Positions 1-6,416 of a stretch of 9,173 nucleotides of DNA are shown in pieces. The stretch spans positions 1-9,173 of the forward strand of contig DDZT01000079.1 of NCBI GenBank assembly GCA_002346435.1, written 5' to 3'. Both the position numbers and the translations under genes were made by a program. This stretch comes from Anaerolineales bacterium UBA3001. Its GTDB lineage: Bacteria > Chloroflexota > Anaerolineae > Anaerolineales > UBA11657. Below the pieces are notes generated by a model. It worked only from the letters and a program-made list of their open reading frames with translations. It did no database searches and was not told the DNA's origin. How positions within the stretch are numbered: position 1 is the stretch's first letter; each line of letters begins with the position of its first letter.

Positions 1-16
1 TGTTTTCTAATTGCAT
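1..16 (-). CDS. possible 5' end of the next leftward gene (cut off by the window edge)
   Basis: Downstream of the leftward sulfatase the minus strand carries a near-consensus Shine-Dalgarno sequence (AAGGAGG, positions 33 to 27). An ATG follows 10 nt later at 16-14 and opens a frame beginning M-Q-L-E-N that leaves the window. A closer ATG at 23-21 is followed directly by TAA, so it cannot be the start. The gap from the sulfatase stop at 113 is about 95 nt, which fits continuation of the same operon. Only five codons are visible, so no product can be named. The reading rests on the strong ribosome binding site alone; the spacing is slightly long. Confidence 0.33.
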
Positions 17-112
17 ATTACATTGTCCTCCTTACTATTGAGATATAAGAGAATCTCATTCATATTTGCAGTTACTATGACAAAACGCTTATGATATTGC
101 CTGGATACTAGT

Positions 113-1855
113 TTATTTAACGAGCGAACCGTAAACATAGTAGGCACCCATTTCGTCCTCAGATTCACCAGTGAACCAGGTTTGCAACCTGTTAGATCCT
201 GATTGTAGATTACAATGAAAAACCGCTGAATGATCATCTGTATCAACATTAGTATTTTGTTTGTAATCACCAATCTGTATACTAGCACCTGTTATTGCCA
301 ATGGTACCCCAGCAGGCACATCATCCACAAAGGGAATACCAGTAACAGCTGGTAAACCTTCACATATGGGTATCTGCAATTCAATTGGCCAACGCCTCAA
401 TTCAAACTTATATAATCCATTCCTTTCTGCACGTATTGCCCAATATCCATTATCTTGCATTCCCTCGCGTACATGTACCTGACTATACAAGCCTTTTTTT
501 CCATGCCAGGAATGACAGGTGAGTTTAGTATGCTCTTCAGGACCTGATCCAATTACGATATCGGAATATTCATCAAACCTAACCGAAATATCGTTCCACC
601 ACATATCGTACTCTTTGAGTAGCTTAGATGTAACCTCAGGATATTGTTCAAATAAATTGCAAGATTGCCCCGGATCTATATCCACATTGAATAATTCTCG
701 CAATCCTAACCCCCATTGCTCAGTAATCACTAGTCTCCATGATCCCATAATCACTTCCAGATCTTTGTGTTTTTTTGGGTGATCCAATTGTTGATTATGC
801 ACAAACAATATTCGCTCGTTGTCCCCAGGTTTCCCATCCATAAGCTGCGGGGACAAATTAATACCATCAAATGAGACTCCGTCCGGATACTTAAGGTCAC
901 ACATACTTATCAGTGTAGGCATTAGATCAAAATGAGCAGTTACAGAATTTATTTCACGGCCACTGGTTAATCCTCCCGCAGGATAGCGAATGAAGCAGCT
1001 ATTTCTATGTCCACCGTCATACGCCCAGCATTTCACACCACGCATACCTGCATTGTAACCATCTATACAGAATCCTTCTTCATCCACTGATGCACCTGCG
1101 GATGTACCGTTATCGCCCAAGAAAATAACGATAGTGTTATCTTCTATTCCAAGTTCTACAAGATTTCGATGTAATTTACCAATATTATGGTCGATATTCG
1201 TGATCATGCCATAGAATCTTGCACGGTCATATGAAACACCTAGGTCCTGGTACGGTTTACTATAATCGGAGTGAACGTTGAAAGGTCCATGCGGGGCATT
1301 AGTTGAAATGTAACAGAAGAAGGGCTGCGACTCACTATCCTTTATAAAGTTAATCGCCTCATCGAACCAAACGTCTGTGCAATACTTGTCAAATCGCTCA
1401 TATATACCATTACGCAAGTATTGTGCTTCAAAATAATTGTTGTTCCAATAATCAGGTATTTCCCCTACAACACCCGCGCCAAACGTTAGAACATCATGAA
1501 AACCACGATCCTGAGGCCTATACGGATAATTATCTCCTAGATGCCATTTGCCAAACATACCAGTACGATAACCAGATGAATTAAACACCTCAGCTAATGT
1601 GTTCTCATCTTCACGCATAATATAACGCCCAGTGAGTGTGCTCCACACGCCAGTCCGGGCAGAGTAACGTCCTGTCAAAAGAGCTGCACGAGATGGAGAA
1701 CACATAGGATCAACATGAAAATCGGTAAGTCGAACAGAATTGCTGTACATATGGTCTAAATTTGGAGTATTAAGCACCGAGTTTCCATGGCAGGCAATAT
1801 CTCCATAACCCTGGTCATCAGTCAATATAAGTACCACATTTGGTGTCTTTGACAT
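113..1855 (-). CDS. S1-family formylglycine sulfatase (arylsulfatase-like), no signal peptide
   Basis: A 580-residue type I sulfatase that should hydrolyse sulfate esters. Seen: metal ligands D13-D14 in TDDQGYGD; the sulfatase signature CSPSRAALLTG with Cys52 as the residue oxidised to formylglycine; the second signature GYRTGMFGKWHLG with K103 and H105; H189 in STNAPHGPF; D248-N249 in the second half of the metal site; and K275 in MRGVK. The last 130 or so residues form the C-terminal subdomain. Length is normal for the family. The N-terminus is MSKTPNVVLIL with no signal peptide, and an in-frame TAA 21 nt upstream with no alternative start between fixes ATG 1855. This implies a cytoplasmic enzyme. 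Its Shine-Dalgarno is weak. It lies 129 nt downstream of the glycosidase-like gene on the same strand. The natural substrate cannot be told from the sequence; a sulfated sugar is inferred from the neighbours. No maturase gene (FGE or anSME) is in view. Confidence 0.93.
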   Translation of the reverse strand: MSKTPNVVLILTDDQGYGDIACHGNSVLNTPNLDHMYSNSVRLTDFHVDPMCSPSRAALLTGRYSARTGVWSTLTGRYIMREDENTLAEVFNSSGYRTGMFGKWHLGDNYPYRPQDRGFHDVLTFGAGVVGEIPDYWNNNYFEAQYLRNGIYERFDKYCTDVWFDEAINFIKDSESQPFFCYISTNAPHGPFNVHSDYSKPYQDLGVSYDRARFYGMITNIDHNIGKLHRNLVELGIEDNTIVIFLGDNGTSAGASVDEEGFCIDGYNAGMRGVKCWAYDGGHRNSCFIRYPAGGLTSGREINSVTAHFDLMPTLISMCDLKYPDGVSFDGINLSPQLMDGKPGDNERILFVHNQQLDHPKKHKDLEVIMGSWRLVITEQWGLGLRELFNVDIDPGQSCNLFEQYPEVTSKLLKEYDMWWNDISVRFDEYSDIVIGSGPEEHTKLTCHSWHGKKGLYSQVHVREGMQDNGYWAIRAERNGLYKFELRRWPIELQIPICEGLPAVTGIPFVDDVPAGVPLAITGASIQIGDYKQNTNVDTDDHSAVFHCNLQSGSNRLQTWFTGESEDEMGAYYVYGSLVK

Positions 1856-1888
1856 AGTTTCAACCCAATTGACTTAACCTAATTTGGC

Positions 1889-1918
1889 AATATATTGGTT
1901 GTAATGACATTTTGTAAA
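1889..1918 (-). promoter_or_regulatory. candidate promoter for the leftward sulfatase
   Basis: In the 129-bp gap between the two leftward genes the minus strand reads TTTACA (-35, positions 1918-1913), an 18-nt spacer, then TATATT (-10, positions 1894-1889). Each hexamer is one mismatch from the sigma-70 consensus. The predicted transcript would start about 25-30 nt before ATG 1855. The -10 overlaps a 10-bp palindrome, CAATATATTG (1888-1897), which could be an operator or chance in AT-rich DNA. The gene could equally be read through from the gene upstream. Confidence 0.35.
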
Positions 1919-1984
1919 CATTACCCTCAATACCAATATCTTTACTCAAGCCTTACGTATAGGTGTACACTTTACCACTTTAGT

Positions 1985-3796
1985 CTATTCCAATCGTAAG
2001 ATTCCCCACATATCCAAACTTGGCACAGTCACTCGAATACTATTCTTAGATTTAACTAGTTCACAAACTGTGTCTCCATCAGTTCCTAAAGCAATAAGAC
2101 TTGCATCTGAAAAATCTCTACCAAATAATGATGTATTTATTTCTATTTTGAAGTTTGTTGTCGGTCCACTACTATCTGTACTTGTCTCATAGTTTAGGTT
2201 CAATAAATGGATCACAACAGGAGCATCACTATCTTTTGCCTTGTAACGTGGTAAAGCTAGTATATTGTCTGCTCCAATTACCTTTATGGACTTCTCATAA
2301 TCTACTAATAGGGTCTCCATATCGCCCGTCCAATCAGTTATAAGTTGACTATATCGACTTAATTGGTCATCTATACTGTTGTTATCACCACTAACTAGCC
2401 TGAGTATTCTTGAATATTGCTGAAAATCATGTGCAGCGACTTGATCTTCAAACCAAGTATTACCTGCAAAGACTAAACGAAATGGTATGTTATTTAGCGC
2501 TAAATAGGTGCACACACCCTGGTAATCGATTTGACCTGCTATATTGTCAAGCTTAGGGGTGGCTGCATCAGCTATACCCTGAGTTGAGTTCCATAACAAA
2601 CCCATGAATTCCGTGTAATCTATGACAACAGCAACTTGACCAACAGCTTCATAGTCTTCAATTAGTTCACTATTACTACTTACAAATTCATATATAGGTT
2701 CGTAATCGCCATGATTACTAACATACCAACCATCTGGCTGATTCGCTACCCTACGCGTCCACATCCTGCTCGGAACCATAAAATTATGTCCGCTAGCAAA
2801 TGCATGTGCAATCCACAATCTACAAAATCCCGGTATTTCTTGCTCTTCAATAGGTATAAAGTCACCTGGACAAGCAGTACAGGCAATAAACTTTCCAAAG
2901 CTTTCAGCCACCTTGAATTCAAACCAAGCTCTACTAGGAAAGATTTGATTCTTAGGCGGCAAATACCTTATTTCCCTAGTGTAATAATCCATATGTTCTA
3001 TAGAGAAACTATGGATTGGATGAGCATATGGAGCATTAGTACTGAAGGCAATTGGTTCTCCTTTGAGTTCATATGCATAAGTACGCAGTTCCCTGAAACA
3101 ATTTGATGCTCCTTGATACTGAAAATCCAAAAATTCAGAAAGTAAAGAAACACTATTTTTATCGTTCCCTATACTTGCTGTAATAAAGTGCTCTAGTGTC
3201 ACATTTTTGTTTTTAAGATAATTCTGATAGTCAAAATCATCTATATCGTGAATACCAATACTAAGTAGATGCTCTGCAGAATAGATTTCCTTCAAGTATT
3301 TACTAAATCCTGCTTTACATGTTGCACAAAAACAACCACCCTTTGCAACTGTAGTAATGCTGGGGATTACACAATCCAACATAATCATATCGGACCCACA
3401 ACCTACCACCTGCTCGACTTGATAGAGAAGATATTCCAAGTAACGGGGTGAATTAGTACAGTAGTTGTAAGGCGGATGTCCTCTGTAAAGATGAGCCCAC
3501 CAAGTCACAATTGGTTGACCGTCAAGATCTAAACAGACAGCTTCCATAAAATGAGGATCATAATCAATCATCCCCATCCAATCAGCATCAAATTCCACAC
3601 GACCCTGGAACTTCATGCCACACAAGCGTGCTTCCTCTACTCGCCTCATGCACTCTTCAAGTGGTGGCAATCCACATCTATCTGGTTCAGGTAATAAGCC
3701 CCAGCCTAGCATTGTAGCAGGAAACCGCTGATACTCTTCCATACTACCTGGGCGTGTCATGATAATATCAGAGCGAGACAATGTTTTCATGGTCAT
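1985..3796 (-). CDS. glycoside-hydrolase-like TIM-barrel protein, family not recognised
   Basis: A 603-residue protein that looks like the uncharacterised glycosidase-like TIM barrels related to GHL6 and GH42. Residues about 50-340 have the barrel pattern: a DPHF...DLDG.PI segment near 80-95, a strand ending MIMLD (D141) followed by C155-x-C157-x2-C160, N254 in AFSTNAP, and a WIAHAFASGHNFMVPSRMW helix/strand pair near 328-346. Residues about 385-500 look like a degenerate glutamine-amidotransferase-like domain, as in GH42 trimerisation domains. The C-terminal 90 residues (from VVIHLLN) look like a closing beta domain. No signal peptide, so probably cytoplasmic. Two starts are possible: ATG 3796 lies only 3 nt after AGGTGG (3805-3800), while ATG 3790 lies 9 nt after it and is better placed. 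Activity and substrate are unknown; the sulfatase partners suggest a sulfated-glycan sugar. Confidence 0.8.
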   Translation of the reverse strand: MTMKTLSRSDIIMTRPGSMEEYQRFPATMLGWGLLPEPDRCGLPPLEECMRRVEEARLCGMKFQGRVEFDADWMGMIDYDPHFMEAVCLDLDGQPIVTWWAHLYRGHPPYNYCTNSPRYLEYLLYQVEQVVGCGSDMIMLDCVIPSITTVAKGGCFCATCKAGFSKYLKEIYSAEHLLSIGIHDIDDFDYQNYLKNKNVTLEHFITASIGNDKNSVSLLSEFLDFQYQGASNCFRELRTYAYELKGEPIAFSTNAPYAHPIHSFSIEHMDYYTREIRYLPPKNQIFPSRAWFEFKVAESFGKFIACTACPGDFIPIEEQEIPGFCRLWIAHAFASGHNFMVPSRMWTRRVANQPDGWYVSNHGDYEPIYEFVSSNSELIEDYEAVGQVAVVIDYTEFMGLLWNSTQGIADAATPKLDNIAGQIDYQGVCTYLALNNIPFRLVFAGNTWFEDQVAAHDFQQYSRILRLVSGDNNSIDDQLSRYSQLITDWTGDMETLLVDYEKSIKVIGADNILALPRYKAKDSDAPVVIHLLNLNYETSTDSSGPTTNFKIEINTSLFGRDFSDASLIALGTDGDTVCELVKSKNSIRVTVPSLDMWGILRLE

Positions 3797-3849
3797 TTTC
3801 CACCTATGGTATACATTAAGATCAATATTTACGTATGAAAATTAAAAGT

Positions 3850-3878
3850 ATTATCTTGGTTTTCTTACTGAATTGCAA
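3850..3878 (-). promoter_or_regulatory. candidate sigma-70 promoter for the glycosidase-like gene
   Basis: On the minus strand TTGCAA (3878-3873) is followed by a 17-nt spacer and GATAAT (3855-3850), five of six consensus bases in the -10. The start point would fall near 3843, about 50 nt before the start codon. It lies just downstream of the hairpin at 3902-3937, which fits a separate transcript for this gene and the sulfatase that follows. Confidence 0.5.
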
Positions 3879-3901
3879 CAATTAGAGCAGTCTCTAAAGC
3901 A

Positions 3902-3937
3902 ACATGGCGCACAAGAAGTCTCTCTTGTGCGCCATGT
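3902..3937 (-). terminator. 15-bp hairpin, probable terminator after the solute-binding protein gene
   Basis: A perfect inverted repeat: arms 3902-3916 (ACATGGCGCACAAGA) and 3923-3937 with a 6-nt loop. The stem is G+C-rich against an AT-rich background. It begins 46 nt past the stop of the solute-binding protein gene. Read on the minus strand, the stem is followed by TTGCTTTAGAG, a broken rather than ideal U-tract. It may therefore terminate fully, or act as a 3' stabilising stem that lets the binding-protein message outnumber the downstream genes. Confidence 0.68.
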
Positions 3938-3982
3938 GTTTGTATCAACAACTAGCTAAAGTTATCTAACAACTTCAACTCA

Positions 3983-6103
3983 CTACTCAGTAGCAAAGTA
4001 CCAAGTCTCAGGCATGAACATTTGCCATTGCCTATAACTCCAACTCCACTTACCTGTGGTGTTGTTAGGTGGCGTGTTCATAAGGTCAGATGCAAACAAC
4101 AGTGGTTGTGGAGGCAATTGAATGGTGCCTATCTGGTATAAACCCTTGAAAGACAAATCGTATGCTTCCTTACCATACTTCTTGTAATCATCAGAACCAA
4201 AAGCCGATTTACCCCAGTTGTCAAACGCCTCGTTCATCTTTTTTACGTCTTCAGGGGGCTCTTCACCTTCAGCTCCATCAGTATTGAACCACTTCTGCCA
4301 TTGCACAGCTCCAGCCCTAGCACCCCAATTTGGTCTTAGATTAGTGGCACCATTGGAATACTCTCCAATATCAACAATATCCAATCCCCATGAGGCAACA
4401 TCATGTTCACCCTGGTTACGCAGTTCACTATACAAACCAATCTCGATAAGCTTGAACTGCACATTTACACCTACAGCCTGCCAATAACTCGTAACCAACT
4501 CAGCAATCTTTAGCCAAGCTTCCTCTGGTACAGATGCTTGGTAATTGATGAAGAGTGGCTCTCCAGTTGATCGCAAACGATACCCGTCAGCATCCCGCTG
4601 ATCAAGACCGAGTTCATCCAACAACGCGTTAGCTGCATCTACGTCATAATTGGCATAGTAATCTGCCATCCAATCCTCAAAGAACATAGAATCCGGTGTA
4701 GGAGCTGCTTGCGAAGCCGTAGCCAGACCGAAGTATACGAGCTCATTGATCTCGTCTCTGTTGATAGCCATAGACATTGCCTGGCGCCAACGTATATCAT
4801 TAAACAGTTCCTTCAAGTATGGATCTGGATGAGTTAGATTGAAGATAAAGCTGTATTCATTACCGCGATTGTATGTTGCCAATGCAGTACGATACCCGCC
4901 AGCTTCTTCGTTAGCACGGTATGTTGGGTAACTGGTCAGCTTACCCCAACCGAAATGGGTATATTCACCAGCTATAGCTTTAAGATCTTGTACTTCCAAA
5001 TCTTCTACAAGGATTCGTCTCAAGCTGTCTGTATACGGCAACTGATTACCAGCTGTATCAACCTTGAAGAAATATGGATTGGCTGTATATAACTTGTTAC
5101 CAAAATCATCTTCAGAGTCGAACACATGTGTGTTGAGTGTTGGTGCACCCGGATCTATCTCGGAACCTAAATTCCAAGTAAAGTTATAAGGTGACATATG
5201 GGCATTAAACATCTGAACCCAGTTTTCATACCCAGCATCCTCTGCCTTCTTGTTGGCATCAGCATTGTAATCAATGTGCATCTGCTCAAAGTAATGTGCC
5301 GGACGGAAACCACGATTGCCTACCTCAGCTGCTAATGCAAGCAAAAATGTTGGTTTTGCCTCCGCAAATGTATATTGAACAGTTGTCTCATCTACGCACT
5401 TGAAGTCCACGAGTTCACCGCCTGCAGTCCAAGTTCCGGCTGGAGCAGCGGTAAGTTCTGTATTTGCCAACACATCATTGTGGTAGAACTCAAAGTCCCT
5501 ACAAGTAAATGGTTGACCATCGGAAAACTTGTGTCCCTCACGCAAATGGAAAGTGAAAGTAGTATTATCATCAGAAACTTCCCACCCTTTAGCAATATTA
5601 GGAATAGGAGTTGAAAGATCAGTATCGATCATCAGTAGTCTCTGGAGACGCATTTCTAACACGTCCCATCCACAACAACTAGGATTAGTTGTTGGTCCCG
5701 CTAGCTCTCCACCGTATGAACCAATCGTATCCAAGTTCCATACAACTGCTGGTTCTGTAGGTAGACGATCCGCCACAGGAGGCAAATCAGAAAATAGAGG
5801 ATTACCACTGTAGCTATCAATAGTCACACCAGCTGCTTCGGCATTAACATACTGTACTGGATATGGACCCTCATTACCTGTTTGAACTGCCCCAGCTTTC
5901 TCAACTTCAACTTCTACATATTCTGTGACAGGTTTCTCTACTTCTTTAACTACTTCCTTCTCAACTTCAACTTCTACTTCTTTTATCACTTCCTTTTCCT
6001 GTATAACCACTTTTTCCTCTACAACAACCTGTGGTTGACAAGATGAAAGCAATAAACCAATTACAGCTAGTAAACTAACTGAAAAATAGGTTATTTTCTT
6101 CAT
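3983..6103 (-). CDS. ABC transporter solute-binding lipoprotein, family 5 (SBP_bac_5)
   Basis: A 706-residue extracytoplasmic binding protein. Seen: a lipoprotein signal peptide (MKK, hydrophobic residues 4-19, lipobox LSSC with Cys22 as the lipidated residue); a strongly charged linker at about 28-70 built of E/K/V units; then a family 5 domain. The family signature (AKGWEVSDD..TF.F.LREG.KFSDG.PFT) spans residues 171-200 and RWRQAMSMAINRDEI is a later hallmark. The ATG is fixed by an immediately upstream in-frame TAA and a strong GGGAGGAG at 6115-6108. Family 5 proteins bind oligopeptides, nickel or oligosaccharides; between glycosidases and sulfatases an oligosaccharide ligand is the better inference. 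At 706 residues it is longer than the usual 500-600, partly from the linker. No permease or ATPase gene is adjacent: the gene is followed by a hairpin and then a glycosidase-like gene, so its transporter partners lie elsewhere. Confidence 0.93.
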   Translation of the reverse strand: MKKITYFSVSLLAVIGLLLSSCQPQVVVEEKVVIQEKEVIKEVEVEVEKEVVKEVEKPVTEYVEVEVEKAGAVQTGNEGPYPVQYVNAEAAGVTIDSYSGNPLFSDLPPVADRLPTEPAVVWNLDTIGSYGGELAGPTTNPSCCGWDVLEMRLQRLLMIDTDLSTPIPNIAKGWEVSDDNTTFTFHLREGHKFSDGQPFTCRDFEFYHNDVLANTELTAAPAGTWTAGGELVDFKCVDETTVQYTFAEAKPTFLLALAAEVGNRGFRPAHYFEQMHIDYNADANKKAEDAGYENWVQMFNAHMSPYNFTWNLGSEIDPGAPTLNTHVFDSEDDFGNKLYTANPYFFKVDTAGNQLPYTDSLRRILVEDLEVQDLKAIAGEYTHFGWGKLTSYPTYRANEEAGGYRTALATYNRGNEYSFIFNLTHPDPYLKELFNDIRWRQAMSMAINRDEINELVYFGLATASQAAPTPDSMFFEDWMADYYANYDVDAANALLDELGLDQRDADGYRLRSTGEPLFINYQASVPEEAWLKIAELVTSYWQAVGVNVQFKLIEIGLYSELRNQGEHDVASWGLDIVDIGEYSNGATNLRPNWGARAGAVQWQKWFNTDGAEGEEPPEDVKKMNEAFDNWGKSAFGSDDYKKYGKEAYDLSFKGLYQIGTIQLPPQPLLFASDLMNTPPNNTTGKWSWSYRQWQMFMPETWYFATE
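5898..5977 (-). repeat. 20-nt direct repeat inside the lipoprotein linker
   Basis: The same 20-nt sequence occurs at 5898-5917 and 5958-5977, 60 nt apart and in frame, in the coding region of the charged linker. Each copy encodes VEVEVEK. The spacing equals 20 codons, so the linker probably grew by in-frame duplication and may vary in length among relatives. It is a protein-coding repeat, not a mobile or CRISPR repeat. Confidence 0.75.
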
Positions 6104-6164
6104 TTATCTCCTCCCTATAATAAATCTTGTTGCTTGACATTCAAAGACTTCTTACTACAAGTAA

Positions 6165-6194
6165 ATCATAATAATACCCAAATTAAAAAGTCAA
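6165..6194 (-). promoter_or_regulatory. candidate sigma-70 promoter for the solute-binding protein gene
   Basis: The minus strand reads TTGACT (6194-6189), an 18-nt spacer, then TATGAT (6170-6165); each hexamer is one base from consensus. Transcription would start near 6157, giving a leader of about 55 nt before ATG 6103 that contains the strong Shine-Dalgarno. It is the best-placed leftward promoter in the divergent region. Confidence 0.52.
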
Positions 6195-6280
6195 ATGTAT
6201 TTTTGTGATCAGGTTAATCCAATATACGAAAGAAATTCAATCTTATTTGTTTGTTTATCGTGCTTGCTGAACCTCAAATA

Positions 6281-6289
6281 TGCTAAAAT
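6281..6289 (+). promoter_or_regulatory. weak candidate extended -10 promoter for the rightward genes
   Basis: TGCTAAAAT (6281-6289) matches an extended -10 element (TG-n-TAAAAT), but no good -35 is found at the proper distance. Transcription from here would give a leader of about 120 nt that includes the inverted repeat at 6357-6390. An alternative is TTGTAT (6319-6324), an 18-nt spacer and TATATT (6343-6348), which would place the inverted repeat at the start point. The sequence alone does not decide between them. Confidence 0.28.
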
Positions 6290-6356
6290 CGACGATGCAT
6301 TTGAAAATGTACCATGAGTTGTATTGCTTGTCAAACATAATGTATATTGCCACTGA

Positions 6357-6390
6357 AATATAGATGATCGCTATACCGATCATCTATATT
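6357..6390. promoter_or_regulatory. 14-bp perfect inverted repeat, candidate operator or leader hairpin
   Basis: Arms 6357-6370 (AATATAGATGATCG) and 6377-6390 are exact reverse complements with a 6-nt spacer (CTATAC). The repeat ends 26 nt before the start codon at 6417. No T-tract follows on the plus strand, so it does not look like an intrinsic terminator. Its dyad form and position fit an operator for a dimeric repressor, or a stem in the 5' leader controlling translation or stability. Confidence 0.6.
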
Positions 6391-6416
6391 ATAAATAACA
6401 ATTAAGGTGACTAATA

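Larger units (their letters stand above)
6104..6416. other. 313-bp divergent intergenic region
   Basis: This AT-rich stretch separates the leftward and rightward arms. It holds the Shine-Dalgarno and candidate promoter of the solute-binding protein gene, a weak rightward promoter candidate, an inverted repeat near the rightward start, and the Shine-Dalgarno AAGGTGA (6404-6410) of the rightward gene. I found no convincing ORF or RNA gene in it. No regulator gene lies within the window, so any controlling protein must be encoded elsewhere. Confidence 0.7.

Noticed and set aside
39..58. TGAGAT/ATCTCA short inverted repeat after the leftward sulfatase
   Set aside because: Only six base pairs with an 8-nt loop, AT-rich and without a clear U-tract on the minus strand; too weak to call a terminator.
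7..288. Minus-strand open frame of 93 codons overlapping the end of the sulfatase
   Set aside because: It overlaps the conserved C-terminal coding region of the sulfatase in another frame and its composition looks random.
2711..3106. Plus-strand open frame of 131 codons
   Set aside because: It lies wholly antisense within the glycosidase-like gene, has no ribosome binding site of note, and its translation shows no family pattern.
5392..5813. Several overlapping short frames on both strands inside the binding-protein gene
   Set aside because: They are shadows of the real reading frame, whose family motifs run through this same interval.
5898..5977. Repeat array suggestive of CRISPR
   Set aside because: Only two copies, in frame inside a protein linker, encoding the same residues; no spacer-repeat regularity beyond that.
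6134..6139. Perfect TTGACA on the plus strand
   Set aside because: No -10 element lies 16-18 nt downstream (the sequence there is ACAAGT or similar), and it is about 280 nt from the rightward gene.
6124..6150. TTGAAT and TATTAT on the minus strand just upstream of the binding-protein gene
   Set aside because: The predicted start would fall inside the Shine-Dalgarno, leaving no usable leader; the pair at 6165-6194 is better placed.
6357..6390. Inverted repeat read as an intrinsic terminator
   Set aside because: The stem is AT-rich, no T-run follows on the plus strand, and it lies upstream of a gene rather than after one; an operator or leader stem fits better.
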